DNA from: Modestobacter sp.
Lineage (GTDB): Bacteria; Actinomycetota; Actinomycetes; Mycobacteriales; Geodermatophilaceae
NCBI GenBank assembly: GCA_025963425.1
Contig: JAOPUQ010000130.1
Coordinates: forward strand, 1 to 8,005
Direction of reading: 5' to 3'
Length of the DNA stretch: 8,005 nt
This document shows, one piece after another, positions 1-5,954 of this stretch (position 1 is the first letter of the stretch; every line of letters starts with the position of its first letter). The translations under genes and the position numbers were made by a program. The notes beneath the pieces are model-generated. The model was not told the origin of the DNA. It saw only the letters and a program-made list of their open reading frames with translations, and made no database searches.

Positions 1-805
1 CGAGCTGGACACCGCTCATGCTGACGAAGGGGTTCAGCGCGTTCTTCAGCACGTGCCGGAAGAGGATCCGGGCCGGCGGCATGCCCTTGGCCTCCGCGGT
101 GCGCACGTAGGCCTCGTTCAGCTCCGCACCGATGCTCGACCGGAGCAGCCGCACCCCGACGCCGAGCATGCTCAGCACGACCGCGGTCACCGGGAGGACC
201 AGGTGGGTGACGGCGCTCAGGAACAGCGGGCCGTCGCCGCGCAGCAGCGTGTCGATCGTGTAGAAGCCGGTGATGGTGTCCGGCGGGGTCTCCCGGATGT
301 CGAGCCGGCCGCCACTGGGCAGCCAGTCGAGCTTGGCGAAGAAGACCAGCTGGAGCATGAGCGCCACCCAGAAGACCGGCGCGGCCGAACTGATGATCGA
401 GACGACCCGGATGGTGCCGTCGACGATGCGGTGGCGGGTCACCGCGGCCCAGGCCCCGAGGGCCACGGCCAGGACCAGGTAGACCACGAAGCTGACGCCG
501 ACCAGCTCCAGGGTCGCCGGCAGGTAGTGGCCCAGGTCGGTGCGGACCGAGGAGCCCGTCGCGATCGACGTCCCGAAGTCCAGCTGGAGGAGGCCGCGGA
601 GGTAGAGGACGTACTGGTCGAGGAGCGGCTGATCGAGACCCATGCGGTGGGCAATGGCCGCGATCTGCTCCGCGGAGGCGCCCAGGCCGGCGGCGGAGGC
701 CGCTGGGTTCGCCGGGATGACTCGGGCCAGCGCGAACGTGATGACGGTGATGCAGAACAGCACCACGATCATCCATCCGAGGCGCTTCAGGAGATAGGTG
801 AACAA
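1..805 (-). CDS. ABC transporter permease, DppB/OppB type (3' end cut by window edge)
   Basis: Inner-membrane permease of a peptide/nickel-type ABC importer. The visible 268 residues show the family layout: a first membrane helix at about residues 8-30 (LGWMIVVLFCITVITFALA), a periplasmic part with RMGLDQPLLDQY at 54-65 and LDFGTS at 75-80, further helices at about 100-122, 133-157 and 198-220, and the cytoplasmic EAA loop at about 231-262 (EAYVRTAEAKG, then FRHVLKNALNPF), which docks on the ATPase. Family members are usually 310-340 residues, so about 50-70 residues and the stop lie left of the window. The start is TTG at 805-803, with GGAAG (816-820) 10 bases upstream. No ATG or GTG lies in frame just upstream, and the first internal ATG (residue 12) would cut into helix 1. 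The gene follows the binding-protein gene after 82 bases. Family identity is certain; the substrate is not. Confidence 0.93.
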   Translation of the reverse strand, partial: MFTYLLKRLGWMIVVLFCITVITFALARVIPANPAASAAGLGASAEQIAAIAHRMGLDQPLLDQYVLYLRGLLQLDFGTSIATGSSVRTDLGHYLPATLELVGVSFVVYLVLAVALGAWAAVTRHRIVDGTIRVVSIISSAAPVFWVALMLQLVFFAKLDWLPSGGRLDIRETPPDTITGFYTIDTLLRGDGPLFLSAVTHLVLPVTAVVLSMLGVGVRLLRSSIGAELNEAYVRTAEAKGMPPARILFRHVLKNALNPFVSMSGVQL

Positions 806-841
806 GCGAGCACGGCTTCCTGCAGAGGGACCAGTCGGACG

Positions 842-881
842 GGCCGGTGTGGCGCCGTGATCACACGACGCCACACCGGCC
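842..881 (-). terminator. Strong stem-loop between binding-protein and permease genes
   Basis: A perfect 13-bp inverted repeat (842-854 with 869-881) lies seven bases after the binding-protein stop codon. The 14-base interior can extend the stem: CGTG 856-859 pairs with CACG 864-867 around an ATCA tetraloop, after one mismatch. No T-run follows in the direction of transcription. Seen: the structure. Inferred: a partial terminator or 3' mRNA stabiliser that lets the binding protein be made in excess over the permease, as is common in ABC importer operons. A full stop of transcription is less likely, because the permease has no obvious promoter of its own in the remaining bases. Confidence 0.7.
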
Positions 882-887
882 GGGTGA

Positions 888-2498
888 TCAGTGCGCCGCG
901 ATCCGCAGCTGCCAGAAGTTCATCGTCCAGCGGTAGTCGACGACGGCCATCTCGTAGCCCTTGACGTAGTCCGGCACGGCCACCAGCGTGTTCGGCCGCC
1001 CGGCCCAGATCGCCGGGGCGTCCTCGCGGATCAGCGTCTCGGCCTGCTTCAGCGCAGCCTCCGAGGCTGCCTGGTCCGCGCTGGACCGTGCCTCGGCGAC
1101 CAGCGAGGTGACCTCCGGGTTGTCGTACTTCGAGAAGTTGTACGTCGCGCCGGGCAGGTAGAAGTTGCCGAGGAAGACGGTCGGGTCCGTCGAGTACGGG
1201 CTCGAGATGATCACCGAGGCGCTACCCGCCGTGGCCGGGTCCGCGTAGGCCGACATCAGCTGGGTGAAGGGCATCTGCTGGATCTCGACCGTGAAGCCGA
1301 CCTTCTGCAGCGACTCCTGGAAGATGGTCGCCCCGACGGAGAAGCTGTCGTAGCCCGCGGGCAGCACGAACTGCACGGGGTGCTGCGAGAGGTCCACCCC
1401 GCTCTCCTCGATCAGCTGCTTGGCCTTCGTCACGTCCTGCTCGTAGGCGGGGAACTCCGCCGCGCCGGGGTAGTCACTGGGGATGGGGCCGCCGGGCGTG
1501 GTGGCCTCTCCCTGGTAGTAGTCGATGACCGCCTGGTAGTCGAAGGCCAGCTGCGCAGCCTGGCGGACCAGCTTGTTGTCGAACGGCGCCTTCTGGGTGT
1601 TCAGCGAGAACATCGGCTCGATCTCGAAGGTCGGCACGCTCACCAGGCTGAAGCCGTCCTGCTTGCCCACGCGCAGGGCGTCGTTGGCCGGCCACGACGA
1701 GGCGAAGTCCGCGGAGCCCTGTTCCACCATCTGGATGCGGGAGGACGTCTCGGTGACGACCTGGTCGATCACCGTGTCGATCGAGCCGGGCTCCCAGCCC
1801 TTCCACCAGTCCTCGTTCTTCTCCATGGTGAGCTGCACGCCCTTCTGCCACTCACCGAGCACGTACGGGCCGGAGCCGGCCGAGTTCTCGTCGAACCACG
1901 CCGTGGCCCAGGGGTCGTCGTCGGTGCGGTGCGCCTCGACGGCAGCCGAGCTCAGGATGCCCACCTTGGTCAGGTGCGGCAGCAGGTAGGTGTCCGGCTG
2001 CTTGGTGTGGATCGCCACGGTGAGGTCGTCCACCGCCTCGACGTCGGTCACGTCGGTGAACAGGTACGAGGGCCCGGCCTGCAGCGCGAGGATCCGCTCG
2101 ATGGTCAGCTTCACGTCCGCGGACGTCAGCGGCGAGCCGTCGCTGAACTGCACGCCGTCACGGAGGGTGAAGGTGGTGCTGAGGCCGTCCTCGGAGGTGG
2201 TCCACTCGGTGGCCAGCCAGGGGATCGTCTTCAGGTCGGAGTCGGTCCAGACCAGCGGGTCGTACAGGTTGCGCGTGACCGTGAACGAGTCGAGGTCGAC
2301 CGCCTGGGCCGGGTCGATGTGCGCCGGCGCCGCCGCCCCGGCATGCACGAAGGTCACCGGCCCCTGCTGCCATTCGCCGTCCGCCGTCGAACTCGACGAC
2401 GAGCCGGAGCCGCAGGCGGTGACGCTCAGTGCGGTAGCGGCCACGGCCGCGGCCAGCAGGCGCCGCCGCAGCCGGGCGCGGCCGGGGTGGTTCTTCAT
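888..2498 (-). CDS. Peptide/nickel-type ABC transporter substrate-binding lipoprotein (SBP family 5)
   Basis: Extracytoplasmic solute receptor, 536 residues, a normal length for the DppA/OppA family. Residues 1-28 form a lipoprotein signal: a basic n-region (RARLRRR, 7-13), an alanine-rich core and a lipobox VTAC with Cys29, followed by a Gly/Ser tether (30-37). The mature protein has the family-5 signature around residues 108-136 (TTFTLRDGVQFSDGSPLTSADV), then GSGPYVLGEW at 208-217 and a typical C-lobe (FQESLQKVGFTVEIQQMPF, 393-411; APAIW, 494-498). The ATG at 2498 is chosen because AGGAG (2506-2510) lies 7 bases upstream and it gives a proper signal peptide; the longer open frame to 2816 would overlap the racemase gene. 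It lies between the racemase and permease genes on the same strand. The ligand is probably a short peptide or peptide-like compound, but this family also carries nickel, opines and oligosaccharides. Confidence 0.95.
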   Translation of the reverse strand: MKNHPGRARLRRRLLAAAVAATALSVTACGSGSSSSSTADGEWQQGPVTFVHAGAAAPAHIDPAQAVDLDSFTVTRNLYDPLVWTDSDLKTIPWLATEWTTSEDGLSTTFTLRDGVQFSDGSPLTSADVKLTIERILALQAGPSYLFTDVTDVEAVDDLTVAIHTKQPDTYLLPHLTKVGILSSAAVEAHRTDDDPWATAWFDENSAGSGPYVLGEWQKGVQLTMEKNEDWWKGWEPGSIDTVIDQVVTETSSRIQMVEQGSADFASSWPANDALRVGKQDGFSLVSVPTFEIEPMFSLNTQKAPFDNKLVRQAAQLAFDYQAVIDYYQGEATTPGGPIPSDYPGAAEFPAYEQDVTKAKQLIEESGVDLSQHPVQFVLPAGYDSFSVGATIFQESLQKVGFTVEIQQMPFTQLMSAYADPATAGSASVIISSPYSTDPTVFLGNFYLPGATYNFSKYDNPEVTSLVAEARSSADQAASEAALKQAETLIREDAPAIWAGRPNTLVAVPDYVKGYEMAVVDYRWTMNFWQLRIAAH

Positions 2499-2505
2499 CG
2501 GTTGT

Positions 2506-2510
2506 CTCCT
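2506..2510 (-). promoter_or_regulatory. Ribosome binding site of the binding-protein gene
   Basis: AGGAG on the minus strand, 7 bases before the ATG at 2498. It decides the start against the longer open frame that runs up to 2816. Confidence 0.8.
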
Positions 2511-2531
2511 CGTGGTGGGGTTCGCCCGCAG

Positions 2532-2548
2532 GTCCCGGGATCCGGGAC
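2532..2548 (-). terminator. Short hairpin between racemase and binding-protein genes
   Basis: A perfect 7-bp inverted repeat (GTCCCGG 2532-2538 with CCGGGAC 2542-2548) with a three-base centre, 12 bases after the racemase stop and 21 bases before the binding-protein ribosome site. There is no T-run. It could be a weak terminator, an mRNA processing or 5'-protection element for the downstream lipoprotein message, or chance in very GC-rich DNA. Confidence 0.45.
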
Positions 2549-2560
2549 GCGGTGTGTCGT

Positions 2561-3322
2561 TCAGGAGCGGACGTAGAGGTCCGCGAGCGAGGCGCCCGCG
2601 GCGACCTTGCGCGGGAGCGGATAGGCGCGCTTGCTGTGCCGCAGGCCGAACCGGGCGCGCCCTTCGGCGAGCATCAGGGCGGCCTGCACCGGGTTGACGA
2701 CCGGGACGCCGACCGCTGCCTCGATCAGCGGACCGAGGTCGAGGAAGGCCATGCTCATGCAACCCAGGACGACGGTGTCCGCGCCGCGGGCCACGACCTC
2801 GCGGGCCCCGGTGCACGCGCGTTCGACCAGCTCGTCGAGGTTGCCGGACAGCTCGAGGACCGGCGTCGAGACCACCGCGACGTGCGCCAACCGGGCGGCG
2901 AGGCCGCTACCGGCGACCTGCCGACGGATCGGGCCGACGATGCCGTCGTCGACGGTGACCACGCCGAAGCTCTCGCCGAGCATCGCGGCGAGGTGGAACG
3001 ACGCGTCACCGGGGCCGATGACCACCAGGTCCTCGGTCACCTCGTACAGGGCGTCCAGGCACGGGTCGCCGAAGCAGCCGATGATCGCCGCGTCGAACCC
3101 CTCACCCTGCAGGGTCTGGAGCAGGCCGGCGGTCTGGGCCAGCGAGAGGTACTCCTCGTACGCGCTCTCGATGGAAGGCGGACCGGCCGCCACCTCACGC
3201 ACGACGACGGTGGTGCCCGGAGCCGCCCACGCCTGCAGGATCTCCTGCCGGCGCTGCAGCTCCTGCTGCCCTCCTGGGTGTCGCAGGGACAGCGGGCCGG
3301 GCAGTACGTACGCGATGCGCAT
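2561..3322 (-). CDS. Asp/Glu/hydantoin racemase family protein
   Basis: Predicted cofactor-independent racemase, 253 residues, a usual length for the Asp/Glu/hydantoin racemase superfamily. These enzymes use two cysteines as the acid/base pair. Both are visible in their expected settings: Cys83 in IIGCFGDPCLDAL (81-92, matching the family pattern with GDP-x-L) and Cys188 in TVVLGCMSM (183-191). The N-terminal strand RIAYVLPGP (2-10) and the VPVVNPVQAA stretch (206-215) also fit. The ATG at 3322 is chosen because AGGAGG lies 7 bases upstream; an in-frame upstream extension to 3448 would translate through two palindromes. It is the first gene of the minus-strand operon, 62 bases before the transporter binding protein. 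Its position suggests racemisation of an imported or released compound (an amino acid or hydantoin). Related enzymes include maleate isomerases and arylmalonate decarboxylases, so the precise reaction is open. Confidence 0.85.
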   Translation of the reverse strand: MRIAYVLPGPLSLRHPGGQQELQRRQEILQAWAAPGTTVVVREVAAGPPSIESAYEEYLSLAQTAGLLQTLQGEGFDAAIIGCFGDPCLDALYEVTEDLVVIGPGDASFHLAAMLGESFGVVTVDDGIVGPIRRQVAGSGLAARLAHVAVVSTPVLELSGNLDELVERACTGAREVVARGADTVVLGCMSMAFLDLGPLIEAAVGVPVVNPVQAALMLAEGRARFGLRHSKRAYPLPRKVAAGASLADLYVRS

Positions 3323-3329
3323 GAGCACG

Positions 3330-3335
3330 CCTCCT
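3330..3335 (-). promoter_or_regulatory. Ribosome binding site of the racemase gene
   Basis: A full AGGAGG on the minus strand, 7 bases before the ATG at 3322. It fixes the racemase start and argues against the longer open frame beginning near 3448. A GTG two codons upstream of the ATG would be too close to this site. Confidence 0.85.
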
Positions 3336-3355
3336 CTTCTCCAGCGGATGCCGAT

Positions 3356-3374
3356 GCCCTCGGGTCCCGAGGGC
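3356..3374. repeat. Perfect 9-bp palindrome in the racemase leader
   Basis: GCCCTCGGG (3356-3364) and CCCGAGGGC (3366-3374) are exact reverse complements around a single T. It lies 33 bases upstream of the racemase ATG and two bases from a second palindrome. As DNA it could be an operator; as RNA a leader hairpin close to the ribosome site. Confidence 0.7.
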
Positions 3375-3376
3375 GT

Positions 3377-3400
3377 GTTCCTGCGGTAACCGCGAGGAAC
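3377..3400. repeat. Imperfect 11-bp palindrome in the racemase leader
   Basis: GTTCCT (3377-3382) pairs with AGGAAC (3395-3400), and GCGGT (3383-3387) pairs with ACCGC (3389-3393). There is one central A and one unpaired G at 3394. It directly adjoins the palindrome at 3356-3374. It is a candidate operator for the divergently encoded Lrp-type regulator or a structured mRNA leader. Confidence 0.65.
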
Positions 3401-3420
3401 GTGCTTGGTCGTGAACCTTG

Positions 3421-3435
3421 CGCAGAGAAACTGCG
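3421..3435. repeat. Small CGCAG/CTGCG inverted repeat
   Basis: CGCAG (3421-3425) and CTGCG (3431-3435) flank AGAAA. Next to it is TGATCA (3436-3441). The same CGCAG and GATC words recur at 3452-3467, 3551-3559 and 3581-3591. The arms are short, so this site alone would be weak evidence. Confidence 0.4.
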
Positions 3436-3605
3436 TGATCAAGCACATCCGCGCAGGATCTCTGCAGGGAGCAGGTCTACCAGGTGTGAAGTGTCGGCCA
3501 CAGCCCGGCCGGGTTACGTTTTTGTTTCAATGCAACGACTGTCGAGATGGGATCCTGCGTCAAATTACGTTGAGACGACGGATCTCCGCAGACTCTCTTG
3601 ACCAC

Positions 3606-4640
3606 ATGACGGGTTTCGGTCAGACTCCGGCCGTGCCCCTGGACCAGACCGCCGCGGTGTTCGACGACGTCGACGCCCGCCTCGTCGCGGCGCTGCAGAA
3701 CGACGCCCGGGCCACGTGGGGACAGCTGGCGACGGTGGCCGGAGTGTCGGAGAGCACGGCCATGCGCCGGGTGCAGCGACTGCGGGAGTCCGGGAACCTG
3801 CTGATCATCGGCGTCCCCGACCCGTTGCGCGCCGATCTGGGCCAGCCGGTCCTGGTGCACCTGCGTACCCGGCCGGGGCACACCGTGGCGGTGGCCGAGG
3901 CCATGGCCGGCCGGACCGACGTGCGTTTCGTGTCGATCGTCAGCGGGCGCAGCGACATCATCTGCGAGTTGATCGTCCGCGACCGGGCGCATCTCAGCCG
4001 GATCCTGCTGGAGGACCTGGCCGAGCACGAGGCGATCGTGGACAGCACCACCTCGATGGTCCTCAAGACGTTCAAGACCCGGGACGAGTGGAGCCAGGGC
4101 CTCCTGCCGGGTTCGGAGGACCCGACGCAGCGACCGGTGGCACCCGCCGAGAAGCCCGCCCGGATGGACCACCTCGACATGGCCCTGATCGCAGCCCTCG
4201 GTCAGGACGGCCGGCGCAGCTTCGTCGACCTCTCCGGTGACCTGGGGCTGAGTGAGACCGCCGTGTCCCGCCGCCTCAACGCGCTGCTGGCCGCCCGGCA
4301 GCTCTCCTTCGCCACGCTGGTCAACCCCGCGCTGCTGGGCTTCGGACTGGAGGTCTTCGTGCACCTGCGGGTCGAGCTCTCCGACCTGGAGTCGGTGGCC
4401 GTCACCCTCGCCGGCCGGCCGGAGGTCCGCTACGTCTCAGCGACCGCCGGGTACAGCGACGTGATCTGCGAGGCGGTCTTCCGGGACAACGACGCCCTCT
4501 ACGAGTTCATGACCCACCACGTCGGCATGGTCAAGGGAGTCCGGCACGTGGAGGTCGACACCGAGCTCCGCACGATCAAGCGGGTGTTCCGCCACCCGCT
4601 CTTCGTGCCCGCCGAGCACACGGGCACCGAGACCTCCTAG
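3606..4640 (+). CDS. Double-module Lrp/AsnC family transcriptional regulator
   Basis: DNA-binding regulator expected to sense an amino acid or related metabolite. The 344-residue chain is about twice the usual 150-residue Lrp length and holds two full copies. Module 1 has an HTH at about 20-65 (WGQLATVAGVSESTAMRRVQRL) and an AsnC/RAM ligand domain at about 80-157. Module 2 has an HTH at about 188-232 (FVDLSGDLGLSETAVSRRLNAL) and a RAM domain at about 248-325. The two ligand domains share a motif (SGRSDIICE at 113-121, AGYSDVICE at 281-289), so both pockets look intact. Residues 165-185 form a linker. The ATG at 3606 leaves a natural N-terminus but has no clear ribosome site, so translation may be leaderless or start at GTG 3633; the open frame to 3405 crosses the promoter region. 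It is divergent from the racemase-transporter operon and upstream of the peptidase pair, both likely targets. Confidence 0.92.
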   Translation: MTGFGQTPAVPLDQTAAVFDDVDARLVAALQNDARATWGQLATVAGVSESTAMRRVQRLRESGNLLIIGVPDPLRADLGQPVLVHLRTRPGHTVAVAEAMAGRTDVRFVSIVSGRSDIICELIVRDRAHLSRILLEDLAEHEAIVDSTTSMVLKTFKTRDEWSQGLLPGSEDPTQRPVAPAEKPARMDHLDMALIAALGQDGRRSFVDLSGDLGLSETAVSRRLNALLAARQLSFATLVNPALLGFGLEVFVHLRVELSDLESVAVTLAGRPEVRYVSATAGYSDVICEAVFRDNDALYEFMTHHVGMVKGVRHVEVDTELRTIKRVFRHPLFVPAEHTGTETS

Positions 4641-4660
4641 CCCGTCCCCCTACCTCCGAC

Positions 4661-4679
4661 CGACCGGCATCACCGGTCG
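4661..4679 (+). terminator. Hairpin after the regulator gene
   Basis: CGACCGG (4661-4667) and CCGGTCG (4673-4679) form a perfect 7-bp stem with a CATCA loop, 20 bases after the regulator stop codon. No T-run follows. It may end or reduce transcription of the regulator before the dipeptidase gene. The rest of this 126-base gap (4641-4766) is GC-rich and shows no clear promoter to me. Confidence 0.5.
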
Positions 4680-4766
4680 CCGGCGCCCTGGCCACCGCAG
4701 CTCCCCGGTCGGCCGGAGCACACCCGTGTCCGCAGTCGAGCACCGCACAACCAGAAGGGCAGGACC

Positions 4767-5954
4767 ATGACGACGAGCCGCTACGACGGGTACGAGTCGT
4801 ACTCGTACCTCACTCCGGGCAAGGACTTCCAGGAGTTCGAGCTCGTCCCCGAGATCGGCCGGGTGCCGGCCTACGAGCTGGACCTCACCCAGGCCGAGCG
4901 CGACCGGGCCGAGAAGCTGCTCGCCGAGAGCATCGTGGTCAGCCTGCACGAGCACCCGCACGTCTTCCCGGAGGACATGTCCCAGCTGCGGGACTACATC
5001 CGCACCGGCCGGGAGCGGACCGGGTACCGCGGGCTGGCCCAGTCGGGCATGACCGCGGTGTTCGACAACATGATGGACGGGATGGCCTGCGTCACCAGCA
5101 ACTTCGGCTGGAAGTGGGACGACGTCGTCTACGACATCGGCATGCGCCTGTCGGACCTGGCGCACCAGGACTTCGTCACTGTCGCGCGCAGCGTCGCCGA
5201 CATCGAGCACGCGCACCAGACCGGCCGGGTGGCGATCGTCCTGGCCCTGGAGGCCGCCACGCCCATCGAGAACGAGCTGGACCGGCTGGACATCCTCTAC
5301 GGGTTCGGCGTCCGGCAGATGGGCATCGCCTACTCCGAGTCCAACGGGCTGGGCTCGGGCCTCAAGGAGCCCGGCGACGGCGGGCTGACGCTGCTGGGCC
5401 GGCGGGCCGTGGAGCGGATGAACAAGCTCGGCATCGCCGTGGACGTGTCGCACTCCAGCGACCGGACCTGCATGGACGCCTACGAGGTGTCCTCCAAGCC
5501 CGTGCTGATCACCCATGCCGGCGCACGCGCGATGTGGGACACCCCGCGGATGAAGCCCGACGAGGTGCTGCTCGGCTGCGCGCAGACCGGCGGCGTGATC
5601 GGGATCGAGGCGGCGCCGCACACCACGATCACGGCCAACCACCCCCGGCACTCGCTGGAGTCGGTGATGGAGCACTTCACCTACTGCGTCGAGCTGATGG
5701 GCGTCGACCACGTCACCTTCGGGCCGGACACCCTGTTCGGGGACCACGTGGCCCTGCACGACGCCTTCGCCGCGAACTTCGCGCTGGACCAGGCCCACGC
5801 GTTCGAGAAGGTCGAGTACGTTGCCGGCATCGAGAACCCGGCGGAGAACTACCACAACATCATCGGCTGGCTGGTGAAGCACGGATACTCCGACGGCGAC
5901 ATCCAGAAGGTCGTCGGCGGCAACATCATGCGCGTGCTCCGCGAGATCTGGTGA
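4767..5954 (+). CDS. M19 family (membrane/renal dipeptidase-like) metallo-dipeptidase
   Basis: Predicted cytoplasmic metal-dependent dipeptidase of peptidase family M19, an amidohydrolase-fold family, 395 residues, with no signal peptide or membrane helix. The metal-site landmarks appear in family order: HEH at 61-63, Glu162 in LALEAATP (bridging Glu), His229 in VDVSHSS, His250 in ITHAGAR with the following Arg253, and Asp321 in TFGPDTLFGDH. The C-terminal KHGYSDGDIQKVVGGNIMRVL (371-391) is a classic M19 ending. One oddity is that the first motif is H-x-H rather than the canonical H-x-D. The ATG at 4767 has AGAAGGG (4753-4759) 7 bases upstream. It overlaps the M20 gene by four bases. M19 enzymes split dipeptides and accept a D-residue at the C-terminus, which fits the racemase across the regulator. 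The exact substrate is unknown. Confidence 0.9.
   Translation: MTTSRYDGYESYSYLTPGKDFQEFELVPEIGRVPAYELDLTQAERDRAEKLLAESIVVSLHEHPHVFPEDMSQLRDYIRTGRERTGYRGLAQSGMTAVFDNMMDGMACVTSNFGWKWDDVVYDIGMRLSDLAHQDFVTVARSVADIEHAHQTGRVAIVLALEAATPIENELDRLDILYGFGVRQMGIAYSESNGLGSGLKEPGDGGLTLLGRRAVERMNKLGIAVDVSHSSDRTCMDAYEVSSKPVLITHAGARAMWDTPRMKPDEVLLGCAQTGGVIGIEAAPHTTITANHPRHSLESVMEHFTYCVELMGVDHVTFGPDTLFGDHVALHDAFAANFALDQAHAFEKVEYVAGIENPAENYHNIIGWLVKHGYSDGDIQKVVGGNIMRVLREIW

Larger units (their letters stand above)
3323..3605. promoter_or_regulatory. Divergent intergenic control region (racemase-transporter operon / Lrp-type regulator)
   Basis: These 283 bases between divergent starts hold no convincing gene. 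The stretch from about 3513 to 3575 is clearly AT-richer than its surroundings and holds TTACGTT twice (3514-3520 and 3565-3571); TACGTT fits the actinobacterial -10 pattern TANNNT on the plus strand. The second copy lies about 35 bases before the regulator ATG, but I see no good -35 partner. On the minus strand, TTGATC (3442-3437) with AAGGTT 17 bases further on is a weak promoter candidate for the racemase operon. Two palindromes (3356-3374, 3377-3400), a small hairpin (3421-3435) and a TTG-N8-CAA dyad (3522-3535) could bind the adjacent regulator, since Lrp-type proteins often control a divergent neighbour. The promoter and operator assignments are inference. Confidence 0.6.

Noticed and set aside
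53..964. Plus-strand open frame opposite the permease gene
   Set aside because: The protein is Asp/Arg/Gln-rich with no fold signature, whereas the minus strand reads a textbook permease with membrane helices and an EAA loop.
891..2576. Long plus-strand open frame (about 561 codons) opposite the binding-protein gene
   Set aside because: It is antisense to a clear lipoprotein receptor. Its composition is Arg/Gly/Val/His/Leu shadow-type, with no recognisable domain; long antisense frames are expected at this GC.
2499..2816. N-terminal extension of the binding protein
   Set aside because: It would overlap the racemase gene by over 250 bases and bury the lipoprotein signal peptide in the chain interior.
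3323..3448. Upstream in-frame extension of the racemase to an ATG at 3448
   Set aside because: The 42 extra residues are encoded by palindromic leader DNA. The AGGAGG at 3330-3335 points to the ATG at 3322, where homology to the family begins.
3504..3513. CCCGGCCGGG palindrome in the control region
   Set aside because: A ten-base self-complementary word made only of G and C is common in such DNA, and it does not extend on either side.
2552..3601. Plus-strand open frame across the racemase gene and the control region
   Set aside because: It is antisense to the racemase with both catalytic cysteines, and it runs through the AT-richer promoter stretch.
3405..3605. In-frame N-terminal extension of the Lrp-type regulator
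   Set aside because: The extension has no Lrp similarity and lies over AT-rich, repeat-bearing intergenic DNA. The ATG at 3606 is closest to the first HTH.
5114..5950. Plus-strand frame within the dipeptidase gene continuous with the M20 frame
   Set aside because: This part is Arg/Ala/Gly-rich shadow sequence of the dipeptidase. M20 similarity starts only after the GTG at 5951, so there is no fusion protein.
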